A DNA stretch of 64,000 nucleotides from Crenothrix sp043729335 (GCF_043729335.1 NZ_JAYTLQ010000026.1:124001-188000); one strand, 5' to 3'; counted from the stretch's first letter, positions 25,005-34,469 are shown. The notes: generated by a model not told the origin, from the letters alone. Made by a program: numbers and translations.

Positions 25005-27830
25005 TCAGCTAGTAATAATAAAGCGCACTGCATCCAGTCGCAGTTGTGCCGCTTGAATATGCTCATGGGCCAGCATGGTCATATCTTTGAGCTGTTCAAT
25101 TTCTTCAGTTTTAATAGACGGGTTTACTTTTTGTAGTCTCACTAAGCGTTTAATTTCAGCACTCAGTGATGCCAGCATGGTATTGGTCGCTTCGCTAATA
25201 ACACTTTGCATATCCGTTCTCGCGTGCTGTTCAGCAACATTTAAAATGGCACTGATTAAAGCACGTTGTTTATTGAGGAAAGCAACAATCTGTGATTTAT
25301 CGAAATGTGTGCCGGTGTCTCGTAAACTGTCATGACTAAAAGTGGCGCTAAGGTTTTTCTGGGTTTGATCAATTAATACCCGAATGGGCGTATGCGGTAA
25401 AAAGCGACCGATTTGTAATTCGGCAGGCGCACTACACTCGACTATAAACAAGCATTCCAGTAAAAATTGTCCGGCTTTAAGCTGTGGATCTCTGACGACA
25501 CTGATGGTCGCGTTACCGGTTTCGCTGGATAGCACCAGTTCCATTGAGGCTGTGACCAATGGATGTTCCCAGGTGATAAACTGTAATTCTTCGCGTGCCA
25601 ACGCACAGGCACGGTTGTCGGTTACCGTCATGCCATCTTCAGAAAGTTCTGGAAAATGCGCGACGCGTAAATGATCGCTAGGGCGAATTATGAAGCAATC
25701 CGGTGAATGGTATTCGGTGTCAACGCCGTAACATTCAAATAACTCTTCCATATACGGCCACAGTGCGCCTTCATGATCATAAGCTCTCAGCTGATCAATT
25801 AGATTGTCAGCGACATCCTTACGGCAGGAATTTAATTCCAATAAAGGATCACGCCCCTGATGTAACTGCTCTTCTATTTGAGCGTGCAAAGCGCGGGTTT
25901 TATCGATGAAAGCGTTGATTTCAAAAAGATCGTCGCTGTGGATTACCGTTAACAACTCATCACGCAGAACATCTGCCACCGCTTGTGCCGCCGTGCTATT
26001 GTGGCGAAATGAGTCCAAGCCTTCGTCATACCAGCGATACAGAACAGCCTGTTCGGTGTTTTGCAAATAAGGGATGTGAATCTGGATAACATGTTTTTGG
26101 CCAATACGATCCAGACGCCCGATGCGCTGTTGCAGCAAATCAGGGTTAGTGGGCAAATCCAGTAGCACTAAATGCTGCACAAACTGAAAGTTGCGGCCTT
26201 CACTACCGATTTCTGAACAGATTAATATGCGGGCTGCGCTGGCAGGGTCAGCGAAATAGGCGGCGGCACGGTCACGTTCGATAATCGTCATGCCTTCATG
26301 GAACACCGCAGAAGCGATGCCGGCACGATTTCGTAAGGTTTGCTCCAGATCAATAACCGTTTGCGCGTGTTTGCAAATCAGTAAGATTTTTTCGCCCGCC
26401 AGTTGTTTAACGTGCTCAACTAGCCATTGATAATACGGGTCTTGTTGTAGATCCTCGGTGTTTTTTTCGCCGCGCAAAGAGTAACCATATCGCTCGCGTT
26501 CGGGGAATCCTTGCACGGTTTGCCGGGAATTTCTAAATAATATGCGACCAGTACCATGGTGGTCGAGCAAGATGTTCACTAACGTAGCACGGGCATCGGC
26601 TGATTTTTCCGGATCATCTAGATTTTTTAACAGCCCGGTGACATTGTCATCTTTCAGTAACTCAGCTAACAATTGTTTGCTGTCATTGTTGAGGGGTTCA
26701 TCGGCGAGCAAAAATTGCGTGGCTTTGGCCACCGGTTCAAAGCGTTTTTCCTCTTCGAGGAAGGCGTTAAAATCGTAAAAACGATCTGAATCTAGCAAAC
26801 GCAGTCTTGCAAAATGGCTTTCTTTACCCAGTTGTTCCGGCGTGGCGGTCAATAAAATCAAGCTAGGCGAGATCAGTCCCAGATGCTCAACAAATTCATA
26901 TTCTGGGCTGGCGAATTGTGGACTCCATTGCAGATGATGGGCTTCGTCGACAATTACCATATCCCAGCCTGCCAAAATAGCTTGGCGCTGGCGTTTTGGG
27001 TAGGCGGCGAAAAACTCCTGACTGGCAAGAATTAACTGCGCGTTTGTAAACGGATTATCGGCGCTGTATTCATTATCTTCATCTGTTTGTGTGCCCGCTA
27101 ATATGTTATTATCGCCAAGCTCTTCAAGACAGCGCGCTTCATCAAACACGCTAAAGCGTAGATTAAAGCGTCTGAGCATTTCTACCAGCCACTGATGTAG
27201 CAAGCTTTCCGGAACGATAATCAATACACGCTGACTTAGGCCGTGTATGAGCCGATGGTGCAAAATTAACCCCGCTTCAATGGTTTTACCCAATCCTACT
27301 TCATCAGCAAGCATCAGACGTGGCGCGGCGCGATTAGCAGCTTCATGTGCGATAAACAATTGGTGTGCAATAAGCGATGTTCTACCACCCAGCAAGCCTT
27401 TTACAGGGGATTGTTGGTGTTTTTGCAGCCTGCGCCAGGTGTCGTAACGCAGTAAAAACCAGCTATTAGGGTCGATTTGGCCGGTAAATAACCGATCTTG
27501 TGGTTTATTAAATTGAATATGATGATTTAATTCAATTTCGTCGAGCTGAATGTCTACGCCATAAGCATCTTTGCCAAGGTAGGTAATTAAGCCATCTTGC
27601 TCTACTACGCTAGAAATAATGAATTTTTCTTCATCTGTAGACTCAATAGTATCGCCTACTGAAAAGCGTACCCGTGATAATGGCGCATTGTCTATGGCAT
27701 ACAGCCGTTGTTCGTTGCTGGCCAGATACAGTACAGTAACGCGCTTGAAGCTGACTTCCAGAATAAGGCCTAATCCAAGTTCAGATTCGGTGTTGCTAAT
27801 CCAGCGTTGGCCGGGGATGAAATTTTCCAT
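25005..27830 (-). CDS. rapA: RNA polymerase-associated protein RapA (SWI2/SNF2 ATPase)
   Basis: DNA translocase that binds RNA polymerase and promotes its recycling. The N-terminal Tudor-like region starts with PGQRWISNTESELGLG, which is diagnostic of RapA. Walker A is LADEVGLGKTIEAG, Walker B is VIVDEAHHLQW, and the helicase C lobe has IGSEGRNFQF and QRIGRLDRIGQ. A RapA-specific C-terminal region completes 941 aa, close to the usual ~960. It is a stand-alone gene. Confidence 0.95.
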   Translation of the reverse strand: MENFIPGQRWISNTESELGLGLILEVSFKRVTVLYLASNEQRLYAIDNAPLSRVRFSVGDTIESTDEEKFIISSVVEQDGLITYLGKDAYGVDIQLDEIELNHHIQFNKPQDRLFTGQIDPNSWFLLRYDTWRRLQKHQQSPVKGLLGGRTSLIAHQLFIAHEAANRAAPRLMLADEVGLGKTIEAGLILHHRLIHGLSQRVLIIVPESLLHQWLVEMLRRFNLRFSVFDEARCLEELGDNNILAGTQTDEDNEYSADNPFTNAQLILASQEFFAAYPKRQRQAILAGWDMVIVDEAHHLQWSPQFASPEYEFVEHLGLISPSLILLTATPEQLGKESHFARLRLLDSDRFYDFNAFLEEEKRFEPVAKATQFLLADEPLNNDSKQLLAELLKDDNVTGLLKNLDDPEKSADARATLVNILLDHHGTGRILFRNSRQTVQGFPERERYGYSLRGEKNTEDLQQDPYYQWLVEHVKQLAGEKILLICKHAQTVIDLEQTLRNRAGIASAVFHEGMTIIERDRAAAYFADPASAARILICSEIGSEGRNFQFVQHLVLLDLPTNPDLLQQRIGRLDRIGQKHVIQIHIPYLQNTEQAVLYRWYDEGLDSFRHNSTAAQAVADVLRDELLTVIHSDDLFEINAFIDKTRALHAQIEEQLHQGRDPLLELNSCRKDVADNLIDQLRAYDHEGALWPYMEELFECYGVDTEYHSPDCFIIRPSDHLRVAHFPELSEDGMTVTDNRACALAREELQFITWEHPLVTASMELVLSSETGNATISVVRDPQLKAGQFLLECLFIVECSAPAELQIGRFLPHTPIRVLIDQTQKNLSATFSHDSLRDTGTHFDKSQIVAFLNKQRALISAILNVAEQHARTDMQSVISEATNTMLASLSAEIKRLVRLQKVNPSIKTEEIEQLKDMTMLAHEHIQAAQLRLDAVRFIITS

Positions 27831-28101
27831 TTATGTGAGGTAGATATGATTTTTTACTAGAAATTGGCGTAATTATAAGCGGTAGGGCAGAATTATTCTG
27901 AATATTAACTAAAATTATCAATAGGTAAAATCGAAAAAGAGGAGTGTACGGCTATTGTGTACATTCAGGTAAACATGGAAGAGGTAATTAACTGCGTTTG
28001 TTAAGTTTGTATTCAGCTTGTATGGAATATTATCAACGTAAGGCTTTCAATCGATGAATTTAGATTTTGGTGACCTAAAAATGACACACTAAGGAAATAT
28101 A

Positions 28102-28413
28102 ATGTTTATGAACAAAAGACTATTTTTAATTTCACTCACGGCCATTGCGCTGTTGTGCAGTACAGTTGGTGAAGCTTACAATCATGATGGCAAACACTCT
28201 GGCCGTCATAGTTATCGCAAGCGTTATCAGCAACCGCGTGATTATTACCCGTTACTTCCGCAATATCAACGCTCGCCTGTGCACGAAAGTGTAACCAGTG
28301 GTGTTTTGGGTAGCGTTTTAGGTTATGAAATTGCTAAAGACAATACGGTGACCAGTAAGCTTGACGCAACAAATGATTCTTATCTAGGGAGTGGTTTTTC
28401 AAAAAAACGATAA
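28102..28413 (+). CDS. Small secreted protein with C-terminal glycine-zipper-like segment
   Basis: 103-aa protein with a signal peptide (cleavage near GEA-YNHD), then a His/Arg/Tyr-rich basic region and the segment SGVLGSVLGYEIAKDN. That segment matches AGSVVGSVLGYEIGNG in the protein at 42015-42338, and both are preceded by Pro/Gln/Tyr-rich stretches, so they are distant paralogues. Glycine-zipper segments often associate with the outer membrane. The ATG at 28102 has AAGGAA five nt upstream. Function is unknown. Confidence 0.7.
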   Translation: MFMNKRLFLISLTAIALLCSTVGEAYNHDGKHSGRHSYRKRYQQPRDYYPLLPQYQRSPVHESVTSGVLGSVLGYEIAKDNTVTSKLDATNDSYLGSGFSKKR

Positions 28414-28487
28414 CAGGCGTTTAAGTGCGCATCGTCCTGTTATCGTGGTAGTGATGGGGCTTTTAATATATTACAGTTTAATGTTGA

Positions 28488-29135
28488 CTACTTAACTGCA
28501 CCTTTCCAGTCGTAAGAATAAGTGTAATTTGCACTTGCGCCGTATAAAGCAACAAGATTAAAGTTAAAGCTGGCTAATTCCTTTACTTCAAAGTATCGAG
28601 TAGCTACGCCTTTAACTATTTTTTGGGTCATCACGGCTGTATAGCTGTATTTGGTATTTTTCCAAAGGCTAGTCCCACTTTTCTGTCCCGCTGCAGCAAG
28701 CCCTGATAACAGCGACCCTTGTGCATCAGTCATTTTTAAGCTGTAGGTATCGGGTTTAATGGGTGTCATGATGCCATCAAACGTGCCTTCTGGATGATTC
28801 AGCTTAAACGGTATGGTTCCATTGGCTTTCTTTTGACCAAAGATATAGGTTGTCCGCCAAATTCCACTGTTAAGTCCCGGTGCAGAAAAAGGGACGTTAT
28901 GCCCTAGGTAAGATACCCTGCCCGATATTGACAGTTTGCCCGACAGATTGATTGTTTTTTCCGCTAATGAATATTTATTTTGTATACGGGGAGCAACTTT
29001 TCCCAGCACTAAGCCGTTTTGATCAGCAAAATCTATAATTTCTTGCGGTATGGTTTCTGCTGCGGAGAGTGAATTTGAATGGCTGTAAATAAGCGCAAAA
29101 CCAAGTGACGCGGCTAAGACATTAATGTATTTCAT
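28488..29135 (-). CDS. Secreted protein of unknown function
   Basis: 215-aa protein with a signal peptide (cleavage near LSA-AETIP) and no further hydrophobic segments. The mature part is rich in beta-strand-forming, aromatic and Ser/Gly residues (e.g. ISGRVSYLGHNVPF, YSYTAVMTQKIVKG) and ends with NYTYSYDWKGAVK. No cysteine is present. I do not recognise a family. The gene faces the 28102 gene; an inverted repeat with ACGATAACAGG and CCTGTTATCGT arms at about 28409-28447 lies between them. Confidence 0.65.
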   Translation of the reverse strand: MKYINVLAASLGFALIYSHSNSLSAAETIPQEIIDFADQNGLVLGKVAPRIQNKYSLAEKTINLSGKLSISGRVSYLGHNVPFSAPGLNSGIWRTTYIFGQKKANGTIPFKLNHPEGTFDGIMTPIKPDTYSLKMTDAQGSLLSGLAAAGQKSGTSLWKNTKYSYTAVMTQKIVKGVATRYFEVKELASFNFNLVALYGASANYTYSYDWKGAVK

Positions 29136-29484
29136 GGTATACCCCTAAGCTAAAAGAATTGATAGGCTTGAAAGCTAATGAAAACCGCCATAACAATTCG
29201 TTGGTGTGGTAATGATTAGCCTTATATGAGGTATGAAGCAGAATACGTGCCGTTATTTATTTTTAATTTAAATTCAATTGCTTATGCTGAGTGGTAAAGT
29301 TGTTTTGGGGGCTTTATTTAAAAAATCCACGACATTTTTTGTCTGCACTAGACAAAATTTGTCTCAGCGAGACTTTAAAGCAATAAAGCTTTGTTTGCTG
29401 TTTAGGCTTTACTGCATAATTCCGTTATATTGTGGCTGAAAAAATAGTCCCCACTCCCAATCCTTAAAGGCCAGTTAGCCATAA
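29136..29484. other. Intergenic region with small hairpin
   Basis: AT-rich leader between the divergent secreted gene and the cobQ remnant. A perfect inverted repeat TTTTGTCT / AGACAAAA with a 5-nt spacer lies at 29337-29357 and could be an operator. I looked for a cobalamin riboswitch and did not find its conserved boxes. Confidence 0.45.
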
Positions 29485-30188
29485 ATGAAATCACTCGCCA
29501 TTTTCGGAACCAGTTCCGATGCCGGAAAAACCACAGTTACAATGGCGTTATGCCGTATTTTTGCCGACCGTGGCATTAAAGTCGCCCCGTTTAAAGCACA
29601 AAACGTATCCAATAATTCGGCGGTAAGTAAAGAAGGACGGGAAATATCCAGGGCGCAGTATTTTCAGGCGGAAGCGGCCAGAGTAGAACCCAGTTACTGG
29701 TTTAATCCTGTGTTGCTAAAATCCTATGGCAGCAGTGCAAGTGATTGTGAATGGCTTGGTGTATCAAAACCAATCAGTGGCGACTTACTATGATGAGATT
29801 GAAACCTTGCAACAAGAAGTACAACGGGCATTTACCCGTTTGCAGCAAGATTACGAGCTGGTAATCGCAGAGGGCGCGGGTTCACCGGTTGAGCTGAATC
29901 TGATAGACAAAGATTTGTCCAACACGTTTATCGCCAAGACATTTGGCACTAAAAATATTTTGGTAGCTGACATTGAGCGCGGCGGTGTGTTTGCTTCCAT
30001 TTACGGTACGCTGGAATTAATGGATCCGGTAATGCGCCGTAATTTAATTGGCGTGGTTATCAATTAATAGACACTACCAGGGTTATGATTATCCGCAGTA
30101 TCGCGAGGTGCAGATACAAGGTTTTGCCGATATGGTCGCTGATAATCTCGATATAGAAGCCATATTACGTGCTGTACAAGAGGATTAA
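29485..30188 (+). pseudogene. cobQ: Cobyric acid synthase (cobQ) remnant: two frame breaks and a large internal deletion
   Basis: CobQ normally amidates adenosylcobyrinic acid side chains and is about 490 aa. Here the N-terminal ATP-binding part (GTSSDAGKTTVTMALCRIFA, FKAQNVSNNS) reads from 29485 to about 29735. The next part (VIVNGLVY, VIAEGAGSPVELNL, DIERGGVFASIYGTLELM) reads in a second frame and stops at 30067. A C-terminal tail (REVQIQGFADMVADNLDIEA) reads in the third frame to 30188. Nearly the whole glutamine-amidotransferase half is missing. The total recoverable length is about 235 codons, so the gene cannot be functional as assembled. Confidence 0.88.
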
Positions 30189-30189
30189 G

Positions 30190-30699
30190 ATGAAAACGTT
30201 ATTTATCGGTGGAGTAAAAAGTGGTAAATCGCGTTTGGCTGAGGCGTATATTTTAGATCAGTACCCAAATTCTAAAAAACAGGGCAAGCCTTATTATTTG
30301 GCGACTACTGAGTTTATTGATGAGGAAATGCAAGCGCGTATTCATATTCATCAGCAACGTCGCCAAGATGCTTTTGTTACCCTTGAAGAGCCGATAAAGT
30401 TACTGGAGGCACTGCAATTTTGTACTCGACCTGTGTTGGTGGAATGTATATCGATGTGGCTAAATAACATGCTGTATCATCAAATAGCAGAAGCGGACAT
30501 TCTATTTGAACTTGAGGCGGTGCTAAGCTTATCTTGTGATGTGGTGATGGTGCATAATGAGGTAGGTTTTGGGGTGATTCCTGATAACGCACTGGCTCGT
30601 CAGTTTGTGGATTTGTCCGGCAAAGCGGCACAAATGATGGGGAAATATTGCGATAGAGTATTTTTTTGCAGTGCTGGTTTAAAAATAACGATGAAATAA
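30190..30699 (+). CDS. cobU: Bifunctional adenosylcobinamide kinase / guanylyltransferase (CobU/CobP)
   Basis: Phosphorylates adenosylcobinamide and then forms adenosyl-GDP-cobinamide during lower-loop assembly of cobalamin. The P-loop is FIGGVKSGKSRLAE. The expected blocks follow: ATTEFIDEEMQARIHIHQQRR, where one His should carry GMP, then VHNEVGFGVIPDNALAR and FVDLSGKAAQMM. The ATG at 30190 is chosen because GAGGA lies 5 nt upstream, inside the end of the cobQ remnant. Length is 169 aa, near normal. It is the intact downstream partner of a broken gene. Confidence 0.9.
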   Translation: MKTLFIGGVKSGKSRLAEAYILDQYPNSKKQGKPYYLATTEFIDEEMQARIHIHQQRRQDAFVTLEEPIKLLEALQFCTRPVLVECISMWLNNMLYHQIAEADILFELEAVLSLSCDVVMVHNEVGFGVIPDNALARQFVDLSGKAAQMMGKYCDRVFFCSAGLKITMK

Positions 30700-30858
30700 A
30701 TATTTTTATTAATGAACTTTCTATAAAAAATGACAACTAATGGCAGTTTTTGCCGAATTTTTCGGATGAAGCCTAAATTTAAGAAAAGTCAAGTTACTGG
30801 TAATATTTAACTTTTTTAGAAAAAATAAATTTTTTTAATAAAATTAATTATCATTCAA

Positions 30859-30886
30859 TAGACATAGTGTTTTTTAGATGTACAAT
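30859..30886 (+). promoter_or_regulatory. Predicted sigma-70 promoter of the candidate small RNA
   Basis: A -35 box TAGACA (30859-30864) and -10 box TACAAT (30881-30886) are separated by 16 bp. A partially Fur-box-like stretch (AATTATCATTCAAT, around 30846-30859) overlaps the -35 region. The sequence match is good, but activity is unverified. Confidence 0.5.
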
Positions 30887-30892
30887 AGCCTC

Positions 30893-31072
30893 AGCTTTTA
30901 GGAGCTAAGCCGGTTGAAAAGCTGGTTTAAAGAGGGGGAGGAAGTAGTCGTGAGGCTATTAATAATAATAAATAGATAAAAAAACTTTTTGAGTAGGCTT
31001 TCAACCATTGGTGTTGATAGCTAAATAATAAAAATAACAAAACTCAGAGTGCCCGCTTTATGCGGGCTTTTT
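30893..31072 (+). ncRNA. Candidate independent small RNA of about 180 nt
   Basis: The 550-bp gap between the convergent cobU and TonB-receptor genes holds a promoter-like sequence, a GC-richer structured stretch (30893-30960), a hairpin at 30997-31021 (TCAAC / GTTGA arms) and a strong intrinsic terminator at 31051-31072, all on the plus strand. AATAGCCTCA (30884-30893) and TGAGGCTATT (30951-30960) are perfectly complementary. If the transcript starts a little upstream of the predicted site they would form a closing 10-bp stem. No ORF explains it, and I cannot assign a known RNA family. Confidence 0.5.
31051..31072 (+). terminator. Intrinsic terminator of the candidate small RNA
   Basis: The perfect stem GCCCGC / GCGGGC has a 5-nt loop and is followed by TTTTT. 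It lies about 350 bp after cobU. Confidence 0.85.
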
Positions 31073-31200
31073 ATTGCCTGAAGTTTTTGCAGTTACAGCA
31101 TTTTCAGTAACGGTTAGTTATATTCGATGGAGTGCAAACCTAGGTTTGTACTCCACTGTAAAAATTAACATTATTAACCCTATATGAAAACGCTGTAAGT

Positions 31201-31231
31201 GGTTCGTGCTTCGGCAGGCTCAGTACGAACC
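31201..31231. repeat. Short REP-like hairpin
   Basis: GGTTCGT and ACGAACC arms flank GC-rich sequence containing CGGCAGGCTCAG. It is similar in style to the REP-like element at 24841-24903. It lies just beyond the 3' end of the TonB-receptor gene and may help terminate it. Confidence 0.5.
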
Positions 31232-31251
31232 GGACAGTGAGTGCTGTCAGT

Positions 31252-33606
31252 TTAGATATTCAATCTTATCCCTATCCAGCCCGCTCTAGGTGCGCCAGGC
31301 GATACAAAACGGCCATCATTGTAAGCAGAACCTAATACTGCTTGCGCTTGGCCATAAACGCCAAAACTGTTGTAATGCGTATCGAATATATTGTCTAGTT
31401 TGCCAAACAGTGCAAAATGTTTGTTGAGCTTATATTCTGCCGTGGCGTTAAATAATAGATATCCACCTAATTTGGGTGTTATATTCGACTCATCCCCCCT
31501 GAACACGCGGCCGCCACTGTAAGTACCGTTAATTCCCAATGACAGTTTTTTCCATAAATCTACTCCGATTGAAGCTTTAAAGATATGTTCAGGTATGCCT
31601 GGAATTCTGTCGCCAGAGTTAACTGGGGTATTCTTTTCAGGATCGAGTGGATTTGGGTTGTCAAAACCATCTTGGAATCGGGCATTGAGATAGGTGTAGT
31701 TACTAGAAAAATGCCAGTCGATCGCAGTGAACAATTGAGGCATGTTGGCTGTTGCACCTGTTTCGATACCATAACGACGAGCTTTCCCGACGTTATCGAA
31801 ATAGCCTTCGCTTAAAATATTACTTCTGCTGGCATCGTGGCGAAAAATAATATCGTTGTGGTTAATGGTATGAAAAAAGCCCAGATTCCATTTTAAATCG
31901 CCTTGGTTGGGTATAAAACGATTTAAATCGCCTCTGATACCCGCTTCCCAGGTTTTGGCAACTACTTGATCTAAAGGTGGGTCAGACAGAAAGGCATTCG
32001 GCAGTTTGCACATATCTTCAGGATCGGCACAACTGAGTTCCATAGGCGTTGGCATACGGGTTGATTCGCTGTAACTGCCGTACACGCCCAGGTTTTTCAA
32101 CACTTGGTAAGTTAAGCCAGCCGAAGGATTGAGCCTTTCAAAGGTATGCGAGCCGTTCAGGTTTTTTTTGGGGTCGCCACTATATTGACTAATGTATTTG
32201 TCGGCCATACTGATATGACTGTAGTTGTAGCGTCCGCCGATAGTGGCAGTGAGTTTATCGGTAATGGAAAAACTGTCAGTCAGATACACGCCAACGGTTG
32301 ATGTGTTGGTGTGCAAGCGTACTTTGGATTCGTCAACAAAAATGCCATTTTGTGTTGTTCCGCGTGTTTTTGTTAATGTGCCAAGTTCAGTATCAGCGCC
32401 ATAATGTACGTTGGAAAAATCATAATTACTGCCTACTGTTAAGGTATTTTCGTGGCCGAATAAAGCCTGATTAAATACCGTTTGTAACGTACCGCCTTGG
32501 CTACGCATTTGGGTGGCGCTAGTATTGTTAGTCGCACCAATGATACCAGGAGGGTTGCCTGTCACCAGATTTTTGGACGCTATATCATTACCGTTAGCAT
32601 CCTGAAGGCGATTGTTATCATCATCACAGATAAAGCCAGGCTGTTCTGGGCATTCACTGTAATCACTGTTATCACCGTTAAAGGTGTGGACACGATTTTG
32701 GCGGAAATAGGCATTGCCACTAAGCTCAATATTATCGGATAAAGCATAGCTGCCCGCTAGTTCAGAAAAGAACATGCGGGTAATGGTTTGGTCGTATTGG
32801 GTGAATATCGCTTTTCTATTTTGGGCTAATAACTGCACGGGCGCTGGTCCATTGCCGCGCAAATCATTGTCATTGGCGGCTACAGTCAGGTCTAAATTAC
32901 CCTTGTCATTTTGCCAGCTTAATGTACCTAAAATTTGTTTGGCAGTTGAAGGTGAAAAGTTGCGCCAGCCATTTTCAGCAAAATTATGGACATCCAAAAA
33001 ATAACCCCAGGTGCCATTATTCCAGCCACTGGTTAATTCTTCTGAATGCCTGTCCCAAGAACCGCCATAAACTTCAAGCTGATGGCCAGGTGCTGAAAAA
33101 CCGGTTTTAGTCCTGATTGAAATAGCGCCACCTAAAGTATTTAAACCGTATACGGGATTGGAGCCTGGAAACAAGGCCATCGTATCAATTGCGCCTTGCG
33201 GAATTAAATCCCAATTAACGGTATCACCAAAGGGTTCGTTGAATCTGACGCCATTGACGTAAGTGGATAAGCCTTGGGGCAATCCCATAAGCGGGGATGC
33301 CACAAAGCCCCGATATGAAATATCGGGTTGCAGGGGGTTATTCTGGGCTTCGTTAACATGCACGCTGCCTAAATACCGATTCATATAATCGGCTAGGGAG
33401 ATGGTTTGCGCTTTTTGCAATTGTTTAGAAGAGATTGTTTGAGTATTGGCGGGTATTTTTTCTGCGGAAATAAAACTGCCGGGTATGGGCGTAATGCCCA
33501 CGACCTCCACCTCACCAAGGTCAACCGGAGTTTGTTCCGTCGCAGCGATGCCCGTTCGGGATATTAACCCCAATAGCCCAAACGCTAAGCATACCCATTT
33601 TTTCAT
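31252..33606 (-). CDS. TonB-dependent outer-membrane receptor
   Basis: 784-aa gated beta-barrel for active import of a scarce ligand. It has a signal peptide (cleavage near GIA-ATEQ), a short TonB-box-like region (DLGEVEVVG), a plug domain at about residues 45-165 (SLADYMNRYLGSVHV, NTLGGAISIRTKTG) and a 22-strand barrel ending in aromatic/hydrophobic residues (GWIGIRLNI). An acidic loop with Cys pairs (SECPEQPGFICDDDNN and SCADPEDMCKLPN) could contact a metal or complex. Neither the ligand nor a riboswitch is evident; the adjacent cobalamin genes are convergent, so do not prove a B12 substrate. Confidence 0.9.
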   Translation of the reverse strand: MKKWVCLAFGLLGLISRTGIAATEQTPVDLGEVEVVGITPIPGSFISAEKIPANTQTISSKQLQKAQTISLADYMNRYLGSVHVNEAQNNPLQPDISYRGFVASPLMGLPQGLSTYVNGVRFNEPFGDTVNWDLIPQGAIDTMALFPGSNPVYGLNTLGGAISIRTKTGFSAPGHQLEVYGGSWDRHSEELTSGWNNGTWGYFLDVHNFAENGWRNFSPSTAKQILGTLSWQNDKGNLDLTVAANDNDLRGNGPAPVQLLAQNRKAIFTQYDQTITRMFFSELAGSYALSDNIELSGNAYFRQNRVHTFNGDNSDYSECPEQPGFICDDDNNRLQDANGNDIASKNLVTGNPPGIIGATNNTSATQMRSQGGTLQTVFNQALFGHENTLTVGSNYDFSNVHYGADTELGTLTKTRGTTQNGIFVDESKVRLHTNTSTVGVYLTDSFSITDKLTATIGGRYNYSHISMADKYISQYSGDPKKNLNGSHTFERLNPSAGLTYQVLKNLGVYGSYSESTRMPTPMELSCADPEDMCKLPNAFLSDPPLDQVVAKTWEAGIRGDLNRFIPNQGDLKWNLGFFHTINHNDIIFRHDASRSNILSEGYFDNVGKARRYGIETGATANMPQLFTAIDWHFSSNYTYLNARFQDGFDNPNPLDPEKNTPVNSGDRIPGIPEHIFKASIGVDLWKKLSLGINGTYSGGRVFRGDESNITPKLGGYLLFNATAEYKLNKHFALFGKLDNIFDTHYNSFGVYGQAQAVLGSAYNDGRFVSPGAPRAGWIGIRLNI

Positions 33607-33731
33607 GACTCACTCTAATAAATTAAAATGAGTCATTATAGTTAAATTAGATTGTTAGGAGGATATGCGCGTTGTAAAAAGGAAAAATTCCCAAGACGTA
33701 AAGCCTATGCTACCCAATAAATCTATTTTTT

Positions 33732-34469
33732 TTAAACGGGCTGGAAAGGCTTAAAAGCATCATTATTGTGCTGATTGCAGGCAGCAAATAAATAGGTTTT
33801 GCCGTTAACGTCAAGTTGTAATTGATTAAGACGTAAGGTGTTGCGGCATTGCGTTCCTTTAGTGGTGCCGGCTTGACATTGGTTCGCGCCAACTGATAAA
33901 TCAGTTACGCCCGCAGCTTTTTTAGCCGCCGGTTCTTTTTTGGTTGCGACAGGCGTGTCTTTTTTTACGGTTTCTTTAGGAGCAACAACTGCCGCTTTTT
34001 CCGCTACTTCAGTTTTTTTTTTCGCTGCTGGGGCGCTTTTTGCAGGCGCTTCAGCCTTTTTTGCGGGTGCGGTTGTCGCAGCTTTTGCTGGGCTAGATGA
34101 CTGGCCGGCCAAGTATTTATCAACTTTGCTTAAAGGTGCAGCAGGTTTTGTAGCTTGAGTTTTTGATGCGCCAGCTTGTTTGGCCAAGTATTTTTCAACG
34201 CTGGTTAAGGGTGCTTTAGCTGCTTCAGCTGTTTGCGTAGCACACACATGTTTGGCCAAATATTTCTCAACACCCGTCAGTGCTTTTGGTTCAGACACCG
34301 CTTGCGCTGCCGCCTGTTTTGCCAAGTATCTTTCTACGCTAGAAATACTGCTAGCATCTTGAGCGGGTGCTTGTGCTGGAGGGTTATGGGTTGGCTGAAC
34401 ATCCGCTTCAGACCATGCGCTACTAACCAAGCCACGAAGTTTTCCCAAAAAATTATTTGCCATATTCAA
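33732..34469 (-). CDS. Repeat-containing protein with VEKYLAK motifs and a C-terminal Cys/His cluster
   Basis: 245-aa protein without signal peptide. Four repeats of the type S-VERYLAKQ, G-VEKYLAKH, S-VEKYLAKQ and K-VDKYLAGQ lie at about residues 40-135, separated by Ala/Pro/Lys-rich spacers. A long low-complexity Ala-Lys linker follows to about residue 195. The C-terminus has C-x9-C (CQAGTTKGTQC), then AACNQH, giving a C-x9-C...C-x2-H pattern like small zinc-binding 'TTKxGxxC' domains. The amphipathic repeats may be protein- or membrane-binding motifs. Function is not known. Confidence 0.7.
   Translation of the reverse strand: MNMANNFLGKLRGLVSSAWSEADVQPTHNPPAQAPAQDASSISSVERYLAKQAAAQAVSEPKALTGVEKYLAKHVCATQTAEAAKAPLTSVEKYLAKQAGASKTQATKPAAPLSKVDKYLAGQSSSPAKAATTAPAKKAEAPAKSAPAAKKKTEVAEKAAVVAPKETVKKDTPVATKKEPAAKKAAGVTDLSVGANQCQAGTTKGTQCRNTLRLNQLQLDVNGKTYLFAACNQHNNDAFKPFQPV

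Noticed and set aside
29136..29484. Possible cobalamin riboswitch upstream of cobQ
   Set aside because: The conserved B12-box sequences are not present; only a short inverted repeat is seen.
33607..33731. Possible riboswitch or ligand-specific element upstream of the TonB receptor
   Set aside because: The sequence is short and AT-rich with only a small ATGAGTCATT-type repeat; no known element fits.
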